A DNA stretch of 64,000 nt from Pseudomonas entomophila (GCF_013523165.1 NZ_JAAMQI010000003.1:186001-250000); one strand, 5' to 3'; shown: positions 1 to 9,314, numbered from the stretch's first letter. Translations and numbers: made by a program. The notes: generated by a model not told the origin, from the sequence alone.

Positions 1-422
1 GCATCCTCAATGCCCTGGAGCAGATGCGCCAGCAGTCCACGCACATCGCGTTCGTGGTCAACGAGTTCGGCGAATTCACCGGTGTGCTGACACTGACCGA
101 CATCCTGGAGTCCATCGCCGGCGAGCTGCCGGACGCCAGCGAAGTGCAAGGCCCCGGCATCGTCGAGGAGGCGGACGGCTTCCTGGTCAATGGCGCGTTG
201 AGCCTGGGGCAGGTGCAGGCCCGTACCGGGTTCGCCGCCCGCGCCACCGAGGACTACCAGACCGTGGCAGGGCTGGTGATGAGCCTGCTGGACCGTCTGC
301 CACGGGTCGGTGACCAATTGACCTGGGGCGGCTGGTCGCTGACCGTGGTTGCCGTCGAGGAGCGCCGCGTGCGTCAGGTGCGCCTCACCCCACGCGGCGA
401 CGCTGACGCAGCAGGTGCCTGA
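1..422 (+). CDS. CBS-pair/CorC_HlyC-domain membrane protein, C-terminal part only
   Basis: The reading frame is already open at base 1 (first full codon at base 3) and stops with TGA at 420-422, so only about 139 C-terminal residues are present. They include the end of a CBS domain (AFVVNEFGEFTGVLTLTDIL) followed by a CorC_HlyC domain (GFLVNGALSLGQVQ, then TVAGLVMSLLDRLPRVGD). This tail occurs in two families: the CNNM/HlyC-type ion transporters and the TerC-like YoaE/YegH proteins. In both it sits on the cytoplasmic side and is thought to gate or regulate the membrane part. Which family this is cannot be decided without the missing N-terminus. The last 38 bases overlap the convergent rarD-like gene. 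Confidence 0.85.
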   Translation, partial: ILNALEQMRQQSTHIAFVVNEFGEFTGVLTLTDILESIAGELPDASEVQGPGIVEEADGFLVNGALSLGQVQARTGFAARATEDYQTVAGLVMSLLDRLPRVGDQLTWGGWSLTVVAVEERRVRQVRLTPRGDADAAGA

Positions 423-1272
423 CCCCCTCGAGCACCAGGACCAGTACGGCGGCCCAGATCGGCAGGTAGGTCAGCCACTGGTCCGGTCCGATGGACTCGC
501 CCAGCAGCAAGGCGACGCCGACCAGCAGCACCGGTTCGATGTAGCCGAGCAGGCCGAACAGGCTGAAGGGCAGCAGGCGGCTGGCCAGCACGTAGGCGAT
601 CAGCGCCGAGGCGCTGATCAGCCCGAGTACCGGGATCAGGCCATAGAGGGCAGGGCGCTCGACCAGGGCCTGGGTCGACGAGGGCCCCTGCATCACGAAG
701 TACACCGCCCAAGGCAGCAACAGGCACATGTCGCACCACAACCCGCCCAGGTGGTCGGTGCGGCAGCGTCGGCGCAGCACGAAGTAGATCGGGTAGCCGA
801 TCATCACCACCAACGTTTCCCAGGCGAAACTGCCATGCAGGTACAGCTCGTGCCCGACCCCGGTCGCGGCGCAGAGCACGGCGACCTTCTGCAGCCGTGA
901 CAGGCGTTCGCGGTAGACCAGAAAGCCGGTGAGCACCATGGTCAGCGGCAGCAGGAAATAGCCCATCGACACGTCCAGGCTGCGCCCGTGCAAGGGTGCC
1001 CAGAGAAACAGCCACAGCTGGATGCCCATCAGCCACGAGGTGCCGACCATGCCCAGCAACAGCAGCGGGGTCCGGCGAACGCGACCGAACAGCTCGGGCA
1101 CACGCTTCCAGTCCTTGGACACCAGCATGAACGCGGTCAGGCACGGCAGGGTGAGCAAGGTCCGCCAGCCGAAGATCTCTTCGCCATCGAGCGGGTGCAT
1201 GAGAGACGTATAGAAGTACATCACGGCGAACAGGCAGGAGGCCATGACGGATGCAACGATGCCTTTTGACAC
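385..1272 (-). CDS. rarD: RarD-type EamA-family permease
   Basis: The 295-residue protein matches the RarD branch of the drug/metabolite (EamA) transporters. It starts MSKGIVASVMASCLFAVMYF and has about ten hydrophobic helices arranged as two EamA repeats. Family features include the GWRTLLTLPCL stretch, the LFLWAPLHGRSLDVSMGYFL segment and, in the second half, GYIEPVLLVGVALLLGE. RarD was named for a chloramphenicol-sensitivity phenotype; its substrate is unknown. It acts in the inner membrane. The start is a GTG with a GAGG a few bases upstream. The 3' end overlaps the convergent CBS-domain gene by 38 bases, so neither can have a conventional private terminator there. Confidence 0.9.
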   Translation of the reverse strand: MSKGIVASVMASCLFAVMYFYTSLMHPLDGEEIFGWRTLLTLPCLTAFMLVSKDWKRVPELFGRVRRTPLLLLGMVGTSWLMGIQLWLFLWAPLHGRSLDVSMGYFLLPLTMVLTGFLVYRERLSRLQKVAVLCAATGVGHELYLHGSFAWETLVVMIGYPIYFVLRRRCRTDHLGGLWCDMCLLLPWAVYFVMQGPSSTQALVERPALYGLIPVLGLISASALIAYVLASRLLPFSLFGLLGYIEPVLLVGVALLLGESIGPDQWLTYLPIWAAVLVLVLEGVRHLLRQRRRVG

Positions 1273-1318
1273 GGGCGCCTCGGTAACGGAAGGACGGAAG
1301 GATCAGCCGGGCATGATC

Positions 1319-2890
1319 TCAGGGGGGCGGGGCGTTCGGCAACCGTGTTGCACCGTTATCGTGCATGATCGCATCGATGAAGGTCGCAACTGGCATCGGG
1401 CGTGCGTACAGGTACCCTTGCTGGAGCGTGACGCCGCTGGCGATCAGGTAATCGCGCTGCGCGACGGTCTCCACCCCTTCGGCGATCGACCCCAGGCCCA
1501 GGCGTGTCGAAAGTTCGATGATGGTATCGAGGATGTGCACCGACAGCGCATCGCCGCCGATCAGCGCGACGAAGCCGCGGTCGATCTTCAGGTAGTCCAC
1601 CTGGAACTGGCGCAGGTAGGCCAGGCTCGACTGGCCGGTGCCGAAGTCGTCCAGGGCGATCGTCACGCCCAGCGCATGCAGTTGCTCGAACAATGCCCAG
1701 GTGACCGGGCTGGCGCGCAGCAGCTTGCGCTCGGTCAGCTCTAGGTTCAGGACCACGCGACCGGGCGGGAACTGCGCCAGGAATGCCTTGCAGTCGTGCA
1801 CCAGGCGCAGGTCCTGGCAGTGATCGGCGGTGATGTTGATGCCGATGTGAAAGCCGTCGCTCAGGTGGTCGGCATAGGGCGCCAACTGCCGTGCCAGCGA
1901 CGTCATCATGCGCTGGGTCATCTCGACGATCTGCCCGCTGTGCTCGGCGTACGGGATGAACAGCTCCGGGCCCACCAGCCCCTCGCGCGGATGCCGCCAG
2001 CGCAGCAGGACCTCGGCGCCTGCCCAGTGGCCGTCCCGTGTGTCGACCAGAGGCTGCAGGAACGGCACGAATTCGTTGGCGCTCATTGCGCGTTGCAGCT
2101 CGGCATGGGGCGAGTGCACCTTGCGCAGCTGCCAGCGGCAGACACCGCCGCACAGCGCGCCCAGCATCAGCAGCAGACCCAGGATCGGCGGGTAGTGATC
2201 GAGCATGCGCTCACCGGCCTTGCCGGCGGCAAAGCCTGCGCTCACGATGAACGGGTAACGGATCGAGTGCACCTGCACCGCAGCCACTGGCGGTGTCGGA
2301 AAGGGCCGGCCCATCACGACGCCACGCTTGTCCAGCCAGTCTCCGCCGATCCACACGGACAACTCCGTCTCGGCCCCCAGCAGGCGCAGGATCAGCGCCA
2401 GGTGCTGACCATCCAGCCCGACCAGCACGCTGCGCTCATTGGCGTCGCCGCGGTAGACCAGCAGAGGATGACTGGGCGTGACGTCGTTGCCGGGCATCAA
2501 TAGCAAGCGACCATCGACGTAGCGCGAGACGTCGATCGACTCCTTGAAGTGCCCCATCAGGGAGGTGCAGTACAGGGTGTCGCGCCAGCCCAGGTTGGTC
2601 GAGCGAATGAAGGCGTGGCTGGTCACCTGCTGGCGTAGCGCCTGGCTGACCCGGTCACAGGGCTGACCGGCCAGCGGCAGGAGCGCCCGGGTGGCGTCGT
2701 CGAGCTGGTCGAGCATGGTATCGATCTCACGAGCCGCCTGGGTGGCCGTCGACTGACTCAAGGCGCGCAGTTCGGCCTGGGTCTGCCAGTGCATGACGAC
2801 GCCGCCGCACAGCAATGGGGCCAGGCCGACCAACCAGGGCAACAGGGTTCGCCAGCTCCAGCGACCAGCGCGTTTGACGGTGAGGGGCAT
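1319..2890 (-). CDS. Membrane-bound c-di-GMP phosphodiesterase with CSS-motif redox sensor (EAL domain)
   Basis: The 523-residue protein has an N-terminal helix (about 15-34), a periplasmic CSS-motif domain, a second helix (about 234-252) and a C-terminal EAL domain from about residue 265. In the periplasmic part Cys78 and the CTS motif at 108-110 match the two conserved cysteine positions of the family. In E. coli such pairs form a disulfide under DsbA/DsbB control, and the reduced form is the active, proteolysed enzyme. The signature reads EVL (293-295, in AEVLLRW), an accepted active variant, and LDDFGTGQSS is intact. It is therefore probably an active phosphodiesterase. ATG start at 2888-2890. 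A truncated relative lies at 4265-5089 on the other side of hpd. Confidence 0.9.
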   Translation of the reverse strand: MPLTVKRAGRWSWRTLLPWLVGLAPLLCGGVVMHWQTQAELRALSQSTATQAAREIDTMLDQLDDATRALLPLAGQPCDRVSQALRQQVTSHAFIRSTNLGWRDTLYCTSLMGHFKESIDVSRYVDGRLLLMPGNDVTPSHPLLVYRGDANERSVLVGLDGQHLALILRLLGAETELSVWIGGDWLDKRGVVMGRPFPTPPVAAVQVHSIRYPFIVSAGFAAGKAGERMLDHYPPILGLLLMLGALCGGVCRWQLRKVHSPHAELQRAMSANEFVPFLQPLVDTRDGHWAGAEVLLRWRHPREGLVGPELFIPYAEHSGQIVEMTQRMMTSLARQLAPYADHLSDGFHIGINITADHCQDLRLVHDCKAFLAQFPPGRVVLNLELTERKLLRASPVTWALFEQLHALGVTIALDDFGTGQSSLAYLRQFQVDYLKIDRGFVALIGGDALSVHILDTIIELSTRLGLGSIAEGVETVAQRDYLIASGVTLQQGYLYARPMPVATFIDAIMHDNGATRLPNAPPP

Positions 2891-3191
2891 GACGCTCTAC
2901 CTGTACGGTGGGTAGCGGGTTGGGAGAATAACCGTTTCAGCGTCAGAAAGCAGGACGACAAACCGCTTTACGCCAGATAGAATCAGGTTACGAATACAAT
3001 AACAAGACGCGCCGTCCGGGCCCGTCCCCGTACCGAGAACCGATGCCATGGCATGCGACGGTTTCAGACTGCTCTTCGGAGACTTCCTTTCCCGCAGCGT
3101 CAGGGGCATTCCCTGCGCCCCCCCTGTGGCTCATCGCCGTGCCTGACCGCAACCCTTCCTTTGCTTGCTTGCCACCGATGAGAACACACAC
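2891..3191. other. Intergenic region between the CSS-EAL gene and hpd
   Basis: About 300 bases between divergent genes, holding the promoters for both. The part from 2990 to 3010 is locally AT-rich (GAATACAATAACAAG). I see no confident operator, hairpin or small gene; short open frames here have no ribosome site or family resemblance. Confidence 0.4.
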
Positions 3192-4268
3192 ATGGCCGAT
3201 CTATTCGACAATCCGATGGGCTTGATGGGCTTCGAGTTCATCGAGTTCGCTTCACCGACCCCTGGCGTGCTGGAGCCGGTCTTCCAGGCCATGGGTTTCA
3301 GCCTGGTCGCCACCCACCGCTCCAAGCAGGTGCACCTGTATCGCCAGGGCGGGATCAACCTGATCCTCAACAACGAACCCCAGAGCATCGCCTCCTACTT
3401 CGCCGCCGAGCATGGTCCCTCGGTCTGCGGCATGGCGTTTCGCGTGCGCAACGCCCACCAAGCGTATGCACGGGCCCTGGAGCTGGGCGCCCAGCCCGTC
3501 GAGATCGAGACCGGGCCCATGGAGCTGCGCCTGCCGGCGATCAAGGGCATCGGCGGTGCGCCGCTGTACCTGATCGACCGGTTCGAGGAGGGCAGCTCGA
3601 TCTATGACATCGACTTCACCTTCCTCGACGGTGTCGATCGGCACCCGGTCGGTGCCGGTCTCAGCACTATCGACCACCTGACGCACAACGTCTATCGCGG
3701 GCGCATGGCGTACTGGGCGAACTTCTACGAGAAGCTGTTCAACTTCCGCGAGATCCGCTATTTCGACATCAAGGGCGAGTACACCGGCCTGACCTCCAAG
3801 GCCATGACCGCGCCTGACGGGCTGGTGCGTATCCCGCTGAACGAGGAATCCTCGCGCGGCGCGGGCCAGATCGAAGAGTTCCTGATGCAGTTCAACGGCG
3901 AAGGCATCCAACACGTCGCGTTTCTCACCGACGACCTGATCGCGACCTGGGATGCGCTCAAATCCCTGGGGATGCGCTTCATGACCGCGCCGCCGCAGAC
4001 CTACTACGAAATGCTCGAAGGGCGCCTGCCGGGCCATGGTGAACCGGTCGACGCACTGCAGTCACGCGGCATTCTGCTCGACGGGGCCTCGGAGCAGGGC
4101 GACCGGCGCCTGCTCCTGCAGATCTTCTCCGAGACCCTGCTCGGCCCGGTGTTCTTCGAGTTCATCCAGCGCAAGGGTGACGACGGGTTTGGCGAGGGCA
4201 ACTTCAAGGCGCTGTTCGAGTCCATCGAGCGGGATCAGGTACGGCGTGGCGTCCTGGATGCCGGTTAA
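3192..4268 (+). CDS. hpd: 4-hydroxyphenylpyruvate dioxygenase
   Basis: This Fe(II) enzyme converts 4-hydroxyphenylpyruvate to homogentisate in tyrosine catabolism (cytoplasm). The 358-residue length is normal for bacterial HPPD. The start [20 protein letters not shown] is typical of Pseudomonas HPPD, which is why I prefer ATG 3192 to an in-frame codon 27 bases upstream. The C-terminal catalytic half shows the three metal ligands in context: His in [11 protein letters not shown], His in [11 protein letters not shown] and Glu in [18 protein letters not shown]. The rest of the homogentisate pathway is not in the window, so the gene stands alone, as it commonly does in Pseudomonas. Its TAA shares the TTAA tetranucleotide with the stop of the convergent CSS-domain gene. 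Confidence 0.97.
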   Translation: MADLFDNPMGLMGFEFIEFASPTPGVLEPVFQAMGFSLVATHRSKQVHLYRQGGINLILNNEPQSIASYFAAEHGPSVCGMAFRVRNAHQAYARALELGAQPVEIETGPMELRLPAIKGIGGAPLYLIDRFEEGSSIYDIDFTFLDGVDRHPVGAGLSTIDHLTHNVYRGRMAYWANFYEKLFNFREIRYFDIKGEYTGLTSKAMTAPDGLVRIPLNEESSRGAGQIEEFLMQFNGEGIQHVAFLTDDLIATWDALKSLGMRFMTAPPQTYYEMLEGRLPGHGEPVDALQSRGILLDGASEQGDRRLLLQIFSETLLGPVFFEFIQRKGDDGFGEGNFKALFESIERDQVRRGVLDAG

Positions 4269-5089
4269 GCGTCGTCCACTGCCGCGTCACGGGCTGGCCT
4301 CCTGTACCGCAGTTCCCGCTCTTTGCGGTACAGGCTCCAGTAGGCCATGCTGGCGGTGAACAAGCCGACCAGCAGCAGCGAAGGCAGCACGATGGGGAAG
4401 GTCATGCGTACTTCTCGACCGAGCTGTCCTGGGGGGTAGCCCACTTCGATCATGTAGCCGTGCTTGGCCGAGGTCTTGACACCTCGTTGCTCCATGACAG
4501 GCGTCCCGGCGTCACTGGTGCTGCTGCCCGAAGCCCATATCGTCGCCTCGCCGATGCGCGCGATCAGTACCAGCTGATCCTGAAAGCCCGCCAGTTCGCT
4601 GCTCAGCGAGCGCCCGTGTGCGGTGGCGATGACCCCGGCTTCCCCGGTGTCGAGCGTGTAGGTGAGTACGGAGAGCCCCGGTGAAGATTGCGAGGCGAAG
4701 ATCAGGTTCAGACGCTCGCCGCGCAGTTGCTCGAGATTGATTCGGCCGACCTTGTTGCCCCGCAGGCTGCTGCACTGCGGTTCGCCGTTGCGTGTCAACA
4801 CCAGCGAGCGGAGCAGCGGGTTGCCCGATGTCATTGCGTTCAGTTCAGGGAGCGCCTGGGCACATGGCTGATCGGTCAGGTACAGTGCCCTGGCGCTGGC
4901 GTCGTGCAACTCATCGATGAGCTTGTCGACCGCATAGATGGCCTCGCTGAGCGACACCCGAACGTTCTCGTTCAGCTTGGCCTCCAGCTGGAACACCATC
5001 ATCAGCACGCCACAGGCGATCGGCATCATGCCGATGGTGAGGGTCAACAGCAGGTCCAGCAGAATGCGTCCGGCAGACAATCTAGGCAT
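4265..5089 (-). CDS. Stand-alone CSS-motif sensor protein, no EAL domain
   Basis: The 274-residue protein has the architecture of the N-terminal half of a CSS-EAL phosphodiesterase: a first helix (about 10-33), a periplasmic domain with Cys76 and a literal CSS motif (106-108), and a second helix (about 231-255). It then ends after some 20 charged residues ([11 protein letters not shown]...), exactly where an EAL domain would begin. No frameshifted EAL sequence follows, since the next bases are the end of hpd. It may be a remnant that lost its enzyme domain, or a sensor or dominant-negative partner of the full-length protein at 1319-2890. The stop shares TTAA with hpd. ATG start at 5087-5089. 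Confidence 0.8.
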   Translation of the reverse strand: MPRLSAGRILLDLLLTLTIGMMPIACGVLMMVFQLEAKLNENVRVSLSEAIYAVDKLIDELHDASARALYLTDQPCAQALPELNAMTSGNPLLRSLVLTRNGEPQCSSLRGNKVGRINLEQLRGERLNLIFASQSSPGLSVLTYTLDTGEAGVIATAHGRSLSSELAGFQDQLVLIARIGEATIWASGSSTSDAGTPVMEQRGVKTSAKHGYMIEVGYPPGQLGREVRMTFPIVLPSLLLVGLFTASMAYWSLYRKERELRYRRPARDAAVDDA

Positions 5090-5322
5090 GGCTCGAGTCG
5101 CTCGTGGAGAAGGCGGAACGTGACAGGAATCCGTCCAAGCCTAGGGAGAGCGTGCACGGCATGCTGTAGGCCGTTGCGCCAATGCACGCGCGGGATGTGT
5201 ACAACGCGCTGTAAGACCTCATGACGAGGCCCTGCAAGAAGTCGCCTGGTCCCGTCCCAGGAACAGGGTGCGGGTCTGTGCTAGCCTCCTGACTTCTTTC
5301 CGTCGAACAAGGCCTCCCCATC

Positions 5323-5778
5323 ATGTCCTCACCCACGACCCTGGATCCCTTCCTGCAAGCGGCGATCGATGAAGCCCGAGCAGGGTTCGACGAAGGCGGC
5401 ATTCCCATCGGCTCGGTGCTGGTCCACCAGGGCAGGATCATCGGCCGCGGCCACAATCGCCGTGTGCAGCAGGGCAGCGCCGTGCTGCACGGTGAAATGG
5501 ACGCGCTGGAGAACGCAGGCCGGCAGCCGGCGAAGGTCTACCGAGACGCTACGCTTTATACCACCCTGTCACCGTGTGCCATGTGCAGTGGCGCCATCCT
5601 GCTCTATGGCATCACCAAGGTGATCGTGGGCGAAAACCGGACGTTCCTGGGCGAGGAGGAGCTGTTGCGCCGTCGAGGGGTCGAAGTACAGGTGGTGGAC
5701 AATGACGAGTGCCGGGCCCTGATGCAGGCCTTCATCGAGCGCGAGCCTGCGCTCTGGCATGAGGACATCGGTCACTGA
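5323..5778 (+). CDS. Yeast-type cytosine deaminase / nucleoside deaminase
   Basis: The 151-residue Zn-dependent deaminase has the HGE motif (His56, Glu58) and PCAMC (Cys85, Cys88) that bind zinc and shuttle protons. Beyond these it closely follows the fungal Fcy1 cytosine deaminase: EGGIPIG, GRGHN, HGEMDALENAG, LYTTLSPCAMC, GAILLYGI and a C-terminal LWHEDIG. Fcy1 ends in a very similar acidic tail and numbers its residues about six higher. The likely reaction is cytosine to uracil, or a related base such as isoguanine. It is unrelated to the TIM-barrel CodA of enteric bacteria. ATG start at 5323 with a weak AAGG upstream. It stands alone; no codB-type permease is adjacent. Confidence 0.85.
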   Translation: MSSPTTLDPFLQAAIDEARAGFDEGGIPIGSVLVHQGRIIGRGHNRRVQQGSAVLHGEMDALENAGRQPAKVYRDATLYTTLSPCAMCSGAILLYGITKVIVGENRTFLGEEELLRRRGVEVQVVDNDECRALMQAFIEREPALWHEDIGH

Positions 5779-5845
5779 GGCACGGTACGCCAGGCGTGCT
5801 CACGTCTCGGGTCGGCTGGGGGAGGCGCCCGGCGCCCAGCTGCGA

Positions 5846-6901
5846 TCACAGACCTTGCTGCACCAGGGGGTCGTCCGGGTTCAACTGCTCGAGTTGCGCC
5901 AGCAGTACCTGAACGTTCTGCAGTTGGCCGGTTTCCTTCCAGTACTGGATCAACAACACCCGGGCCTTGCGGTTGGCCGGCTGTTGATCGACGAGGGTCT
6001 CGAGCTGTTTCTGCGCCGCCTCTACCTGGTCCAGGCGATGCAGGGTCGTGGCCAGGGCATACCGATAGTCGGCGTTGCGCGGCCCCAACTCGACCGCGCG
6101 TGAGAAGGCCAGCAGCGCATATTCGGCCTGGTCGTGGCGCAGCAGCCAGCGGCCCAGCTCGTACTGCAGCACCGCAGCGTGCGGGTGGCGGACCAGGGCC
6201 TCGGCCAGCACGCGGCGTGAGGCGTCGTGCTGGCCCTGACCTTCGAGCAGTCGCACCTGCAGTATCAGCGCTTCCAGGTTTTCGGCATCCTGGGCCAGGG
6301 CACGGTCCAGTGCCTGGGCGGCTGCGTCGAACGCGCGCTCGTGCAGGTACAGGCGTGCCAGGTGGACTTGCGCGGCAGGCTGCTCGGGTTGTTGCTCGAG
6401 CACCTGCTGATACTGTTCCAGCACATCCTGCAATGGGCCGAAGTACACCCCGATGTCGTCCGGCGCGAGCCCCAGCAAGGCATCCACAGCCGCAAAGCGC
6501 ACCGACTGTTCGTCGTCGTCCAGCAAGGGGCCCAGCACCAGGCTGCGCTGCGCGTCCGACAGCAACCCGCGTACGCTGAGAATCGCCGCCCGACGAACGC
6601 TGGGATACTCGTGCTCGAGGGCGTCCTGCGCAAGCTTCAAGGCCTGGGGCGAAGGGTAGTGGGGCAGCTCGGCGAGCAGGGCCACCCGGCGTTCGGGCGC
6701 GAGGTCAGGGCGCTGCAACTGCTGGTACAGCACCCGCGCCGCGCCCGGCTGCCCCTGGTGTGCCTGGCGCAGTGCCTGATGGTAGCTGTGCGGCGGCACG
6801 CTGGGGGCGGGCGCAGGCGGCTCGTGCCACAGATAACCGATCACCCCTGGCACGAGGACCAGAAATGAAACGGCGATCAGCAAACGGTAGCGCGGTGACA
6901 T
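5846..6901 (-). CDS. TPR/HEAT-repeat protein with N-terminal membrane anchor
   Basis: A 351-residue protein if begun at ATG 6901 (MSPRYRLLIAVSFLVLVPG); an in-frame codon 57 bases upstream is possible but adds only polar residues before the anchor. One hydrophobic helix (about 4-20) is followed by a Pro-rich linker, HEAT-like helices (roughly 60-160, with PSVRRAAILSVRGLL and QSVRFAAVDALLGL) and tetratricopeptide repeats (roughly 180-350, with VHLARLYLHERAFDAAAQAL and LQYELGRWLLRHDQAEYALL). Such proteins are scaffolds, often in cytochrome or envelope assembly, but the partner cannot be told here. It lies just downstream of the TonB receptor gene on the same strand (about 90 bases), so co-transcription is possible. 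Confidence 0.75.
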   Translation of the reverse strand: MSPRYRLLIAVSFLVLVPGVIGYLWHEPPAPAPSVPPHSYHQALRQAHQGQPGAARVLYQQLQRPDLAPERRVALLAELPHYPSPQALKLAQDALEHEYPSVRRAAILSVRGLLSDAQRSLVLGPLLDDDEQSVRFAAVDALLGLAPDDIGVYFGPLQDVLEQYQQVLEQQPEQPAAQVHLARLYLHERAFDAAAQALDRALAQDAENLEALILQVRLLEGQGQHDASRRVLAEALVRHPHAAVLQYELGRWLLRHDQAEYALLAFSRAVELGPRNADYRYALATTLHRLDQVEAAQKQLETLVDQQPANRKARVLLIQYWKETGQLQNVQVLLAQLEQLNPDDPLVQQGL

Positions 6902-6994
6902 CGGACGACCCAGCGTGAGCGGAACGTCGAGCTTGGGCCAGAACGCATGGCGGCGCAAGCTCGACGGTGGCCAGGCGCTGATACGCGGCGCGGC

Positions 6995-9124
6995 TCAGTA
7001 GCTGTAGGTCACCGACATCACCGCCGTGCGGTCGTTGCCCAGCGCGACGGCCTGGGCCAGGCCACCGGCGTAGTAGGGCTGGTCGAACAGGTTCTTGACG
7101 TTCAGCGCCGTGCGCCAGTGCGGTGTGCCGTAGGCGATGCCGGCATCGACCACCGCATAGCCTGGCAGCGAATAGCCGTTGGTCTCACGCTCACCGACCG
7201 CAGTGAGGCCACCGTTGATCTCCCAGCCCAGTGGCGTGCCCTCGAAGCGATAGCGGGCGAACACGTTCGCGCTGTGGCGCGGCACGTTGGCCAGGCGATC
7301 GCCCACGGTCGAGGGCTGTTGGTCGCCGTCGTCGGTGACAATGGCCCAGGTGTAGGCATAGCCGGCCAGCAGGCTGAGCCGGTCGCTCAGGTCGGCGGTC
7401 AGTTGCAGCTCGGCGCCCTGGGTGCGTTGCTCGCCGATGGCCATGCTGAAGCCGTCATTGCGTGGGTCGTCCTGCAGCACGTTCTGCCGGCGCAGGTCGA
7501 AGGCGGCGACGGTGAGCAAGGTGCTGCCCGGCACCAGGTCGAACTTCACGCCGGCCTCCCACTGGCGGCCCTTTTCCGGCTCGAAGGTCTTGCCTGCCAC
7601 GTCCGTGCCCGTGTTGGGGTAGAACGAGGTGGCGAAGCTCAGGTACGGGCGTACGTTCGGCAGCAGCTCGTACATCACCGCGACGGCGCCGGTGGTGGCG
7701 CTGGCCGGGCTGCTGGCGCGGCGGTCGGTGAGGTGGTTGTCGCCGTAGGTGTCGCTGCGGTCGTGGCGCAGGCCGGCCGTGACCAGCCAGCGCTCGTCGA
7801 TCTGGTAGCTGTCGCGCAGGTAGCTGCCGACCATGCGCACCGTGGTGTCGGTCCAGGTGCGTGGCGTGTCCGGGCAGGTGATGGCCTGGCCGTAGCGCGG
7901 CGCGTAGACGTTCAGGTTGCCCACCTTGCAGGCGACGGTGCGGTTGCTTTCCCGGCTGCGCAGGTAGTCGACGCCGAACGTCAGGTCGTGGGCGCCCCAG
8001 GCCGTGTCGAAGACCCGCTGCAGGTTGTTGTCCAGGCTCAGCGTGTCCCCGTCGAAGTGCTGGGTCTGGGCGGTGCGCGCCAGAGTACGATTGTTGGCTT
8101 GCAGGCGACCGTTGGCCACCAGCTGCCCGTCCAGGCGGTAGGTCTGCCAGCGCAGGTTCTGGTTGAAGGTCCAGCCGTCGCCGAAGCGATGCGCCAGGCT
8201 GTAGCCGATACGGTTGGCGACGCCGTGATACGGGTCCTGCCCTGGCTCACCGGTGAAGCGCCGACGAGGCAGGTCGCCATTGGGGTTGGCCTGGATCGAG
8301 CCGGACAACGGCAGGCCCTGCTGGCGCAGGTACTGACGGTCCTGGTGACTGGCGAGCACGGTGAAGTCGGTGTCGGGGCCCAGGTCCAGGGTCAGGGAGG
8401 GCGCGATGTACTGGTTCTTGAACCAGACATGGTCGGTGTCGTCGTTGGACCTGGACAACAGACCGTTGACCCGCAAGGCAGCCTTGCCCGTGTCGGACAG
8501 CGGCGTGCCCACGTCGAACGTGCCCTGGCGCAGGTCATCGCTGCCATAGCTCAGGCCGAAGGTGGCGAATGGCTCCAGGCGTGGCCGCTTGCTCACCATG
8601 TTCACCACCCCGCCCGGCATCACCAGGCCATGTTCCAACGACGCCGGCCCCTTGAGCACCTCGACCTGCTCGAACCCGGCGATCTGCTCGGCCACCCGGT
8701 TGGACACGCCCGTGCGCAGGCCGTCGACGAACAGCGAGTCCGAGGCCACCTGGCCACGGATGATCAGGTCGTCCCAACCCCGTCGGCCGTACTGCCCCGC
8801 GGTGACGCCAGGCACGTTGTGCAGGGCGTCGGCCAGGCTCAGGGCCTGTTGACTGTCCAGCACGGACCGTGACACCACCTGGACGCTGCGGGGCGTCTCG
8901 GCCAGGGGCAGGGACGACTGGGCGACCTGAGCCGTGGCCGGGGTGAAGGCGTCGGCCTCGTGCTGCAGGGCGTCGGCTTGCACCGTGCTGGCCGGCAGGT
9001 CCACGACCACGGGGGCGCTTGCAGGCGGTGCGGCCTGCACCAGGGTCGGCCAGGCCAGGCTGACGCCCAAGGCATAGCACAGGGCATGAGGGACGGCGAA
9101 GGGTGTCGACGAAGAGCGGGTCAT
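6995..9124 (-). CDS. TonB-dependent siderophore receptor
   Basis: A 709-residue outer-membrane receptor. ATG 9124 is chosen because it begins a signal peptide (MTRSSSTPFAVPHALCYALG, cleavage likely after VQA); upstream codons in the same frame read antisense to the ABC gene. The plug domain is clear (TPRSVQVVSRSVLDSQ, ALHNVPGVTAGQYGRRGWDD, GPASLEHGLVMPGGVVNMVSKRP). A 22-strand-type barrel ends in NLFDQPYYAGGLAQAVALGNDRT and SVTYSY. This is the FhuA/FpvA-like class that imports ferric siderophores, mostly hydroxamates. The gene diverges from an ABC/lipoprotein operon, with a candidate Fur box between them. No N-terminal signalling extension is seen, so sigma/anti-sigma control is unlikely. Confidence 0.93.
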   Translation of the reverse strand: MTRSSSTPFAVPHALCYALGVSLAWPTLVQAAPPASAPVVVDLPASTVQADALQHEADAFTPATAQVAQSSLPLAETPRSVQVVSRSVLDSQQALSLADALHNVPGVTAGQYGRRGWDDLIIRGQVASDSLFVDGLRTGVSNRVAEQIAGFEQVEVLKGPASLEHGLVMPGGVVNMVSKRPRLEPFATFGLSYGSDDLRQGTFDVGTPLSDTGKAALRVNGLLSRSNDDTDHVWFKNQYIAPSLTLDLGPDTDFTVLASHQDRQYLRQQGLPLSGSIQANPNGDLPRRRFTGEPGQDPYHGVANRIGYSLAHRFGDGWTFNQNLRWQTYRLDGQLVANGRLQANNRTLARTAQTQHFDGDTLSLDNNLQRVFDTAWGAHDLTFGVDYLRSRESNRTVACKVGNLNVYAPRYGQAITCPDTPRTWTDTTVRMVGSYLRDSYQIDERWLVTAGLRHDRSDTYGDNHLTDRRASSPASATTGAVAVMYELLPNVRPYLSFATSFYPNTGTDVAGKTFEPEKGRQWEAGVKFDLVPGSTLLTVAAFDLRRQNVLQDDPRNDGFSMAIGEQRTQGAELQLTADLSDRLSLLAGYAYTWAIVTDDGDQQPSTVGDRLANVPRHSANVFARYRFEGTPLGWEINGGLTAVGERETNGYSLPGYAVVDAGIAYGTPHWRTALNVKNLFDQPYYAGGLAQAVALGNDRTAVMSVTYSY

Positions 9125-9195
9125 GGGGGTCTCGAACCAGAAGCGCGGAGCGCAGCGACGAGGCGCGCTAAAAAAGGTGGCGCATACTATCTGCC

Positions 9196-9214
9196 AACGA
9201 TTCGTATTTGCAAT
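9196..9214. promoter_or_regulatory. Candidate Fur box
   Basis: AACGATTCGTATTTGCAAT lies in the 190-base divergent region between the TonB receptor and the ABC operon. It resembles Pseudomonas Fur sites of the AATGATTCTCATTTGC type, with the ATTC/TATTTGC core. The siderophore receptor next to it makes Fur control plausible. Matched by eye only. Confidence 0.45.
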
Positions 9215-9314
9215 CCGTTTATCCGGTGGCACCAGTGCTTGTCGAACGCTGTCACAGCAGCACGCCCTATCACACGCGTCATCCAGACGTTTCAACCGCA
9301 GGGAAACCTTCTTC

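Noticed and set aside
6947..8872. A 641-codon open frame on the plus strand
   Set aside because: It is antisense to the TonB receptor; the translation is Val/Gln/Ala/Arg-rich with no family motif, a typical GC-rich shadow.
9222..9240. Sigma-54 promoter from GGTGGCACCAGTGCTTG
   Set aside because: The TGGCAC is followed at wrong spacing by CTTG, without the invariant GC of the -12 element.
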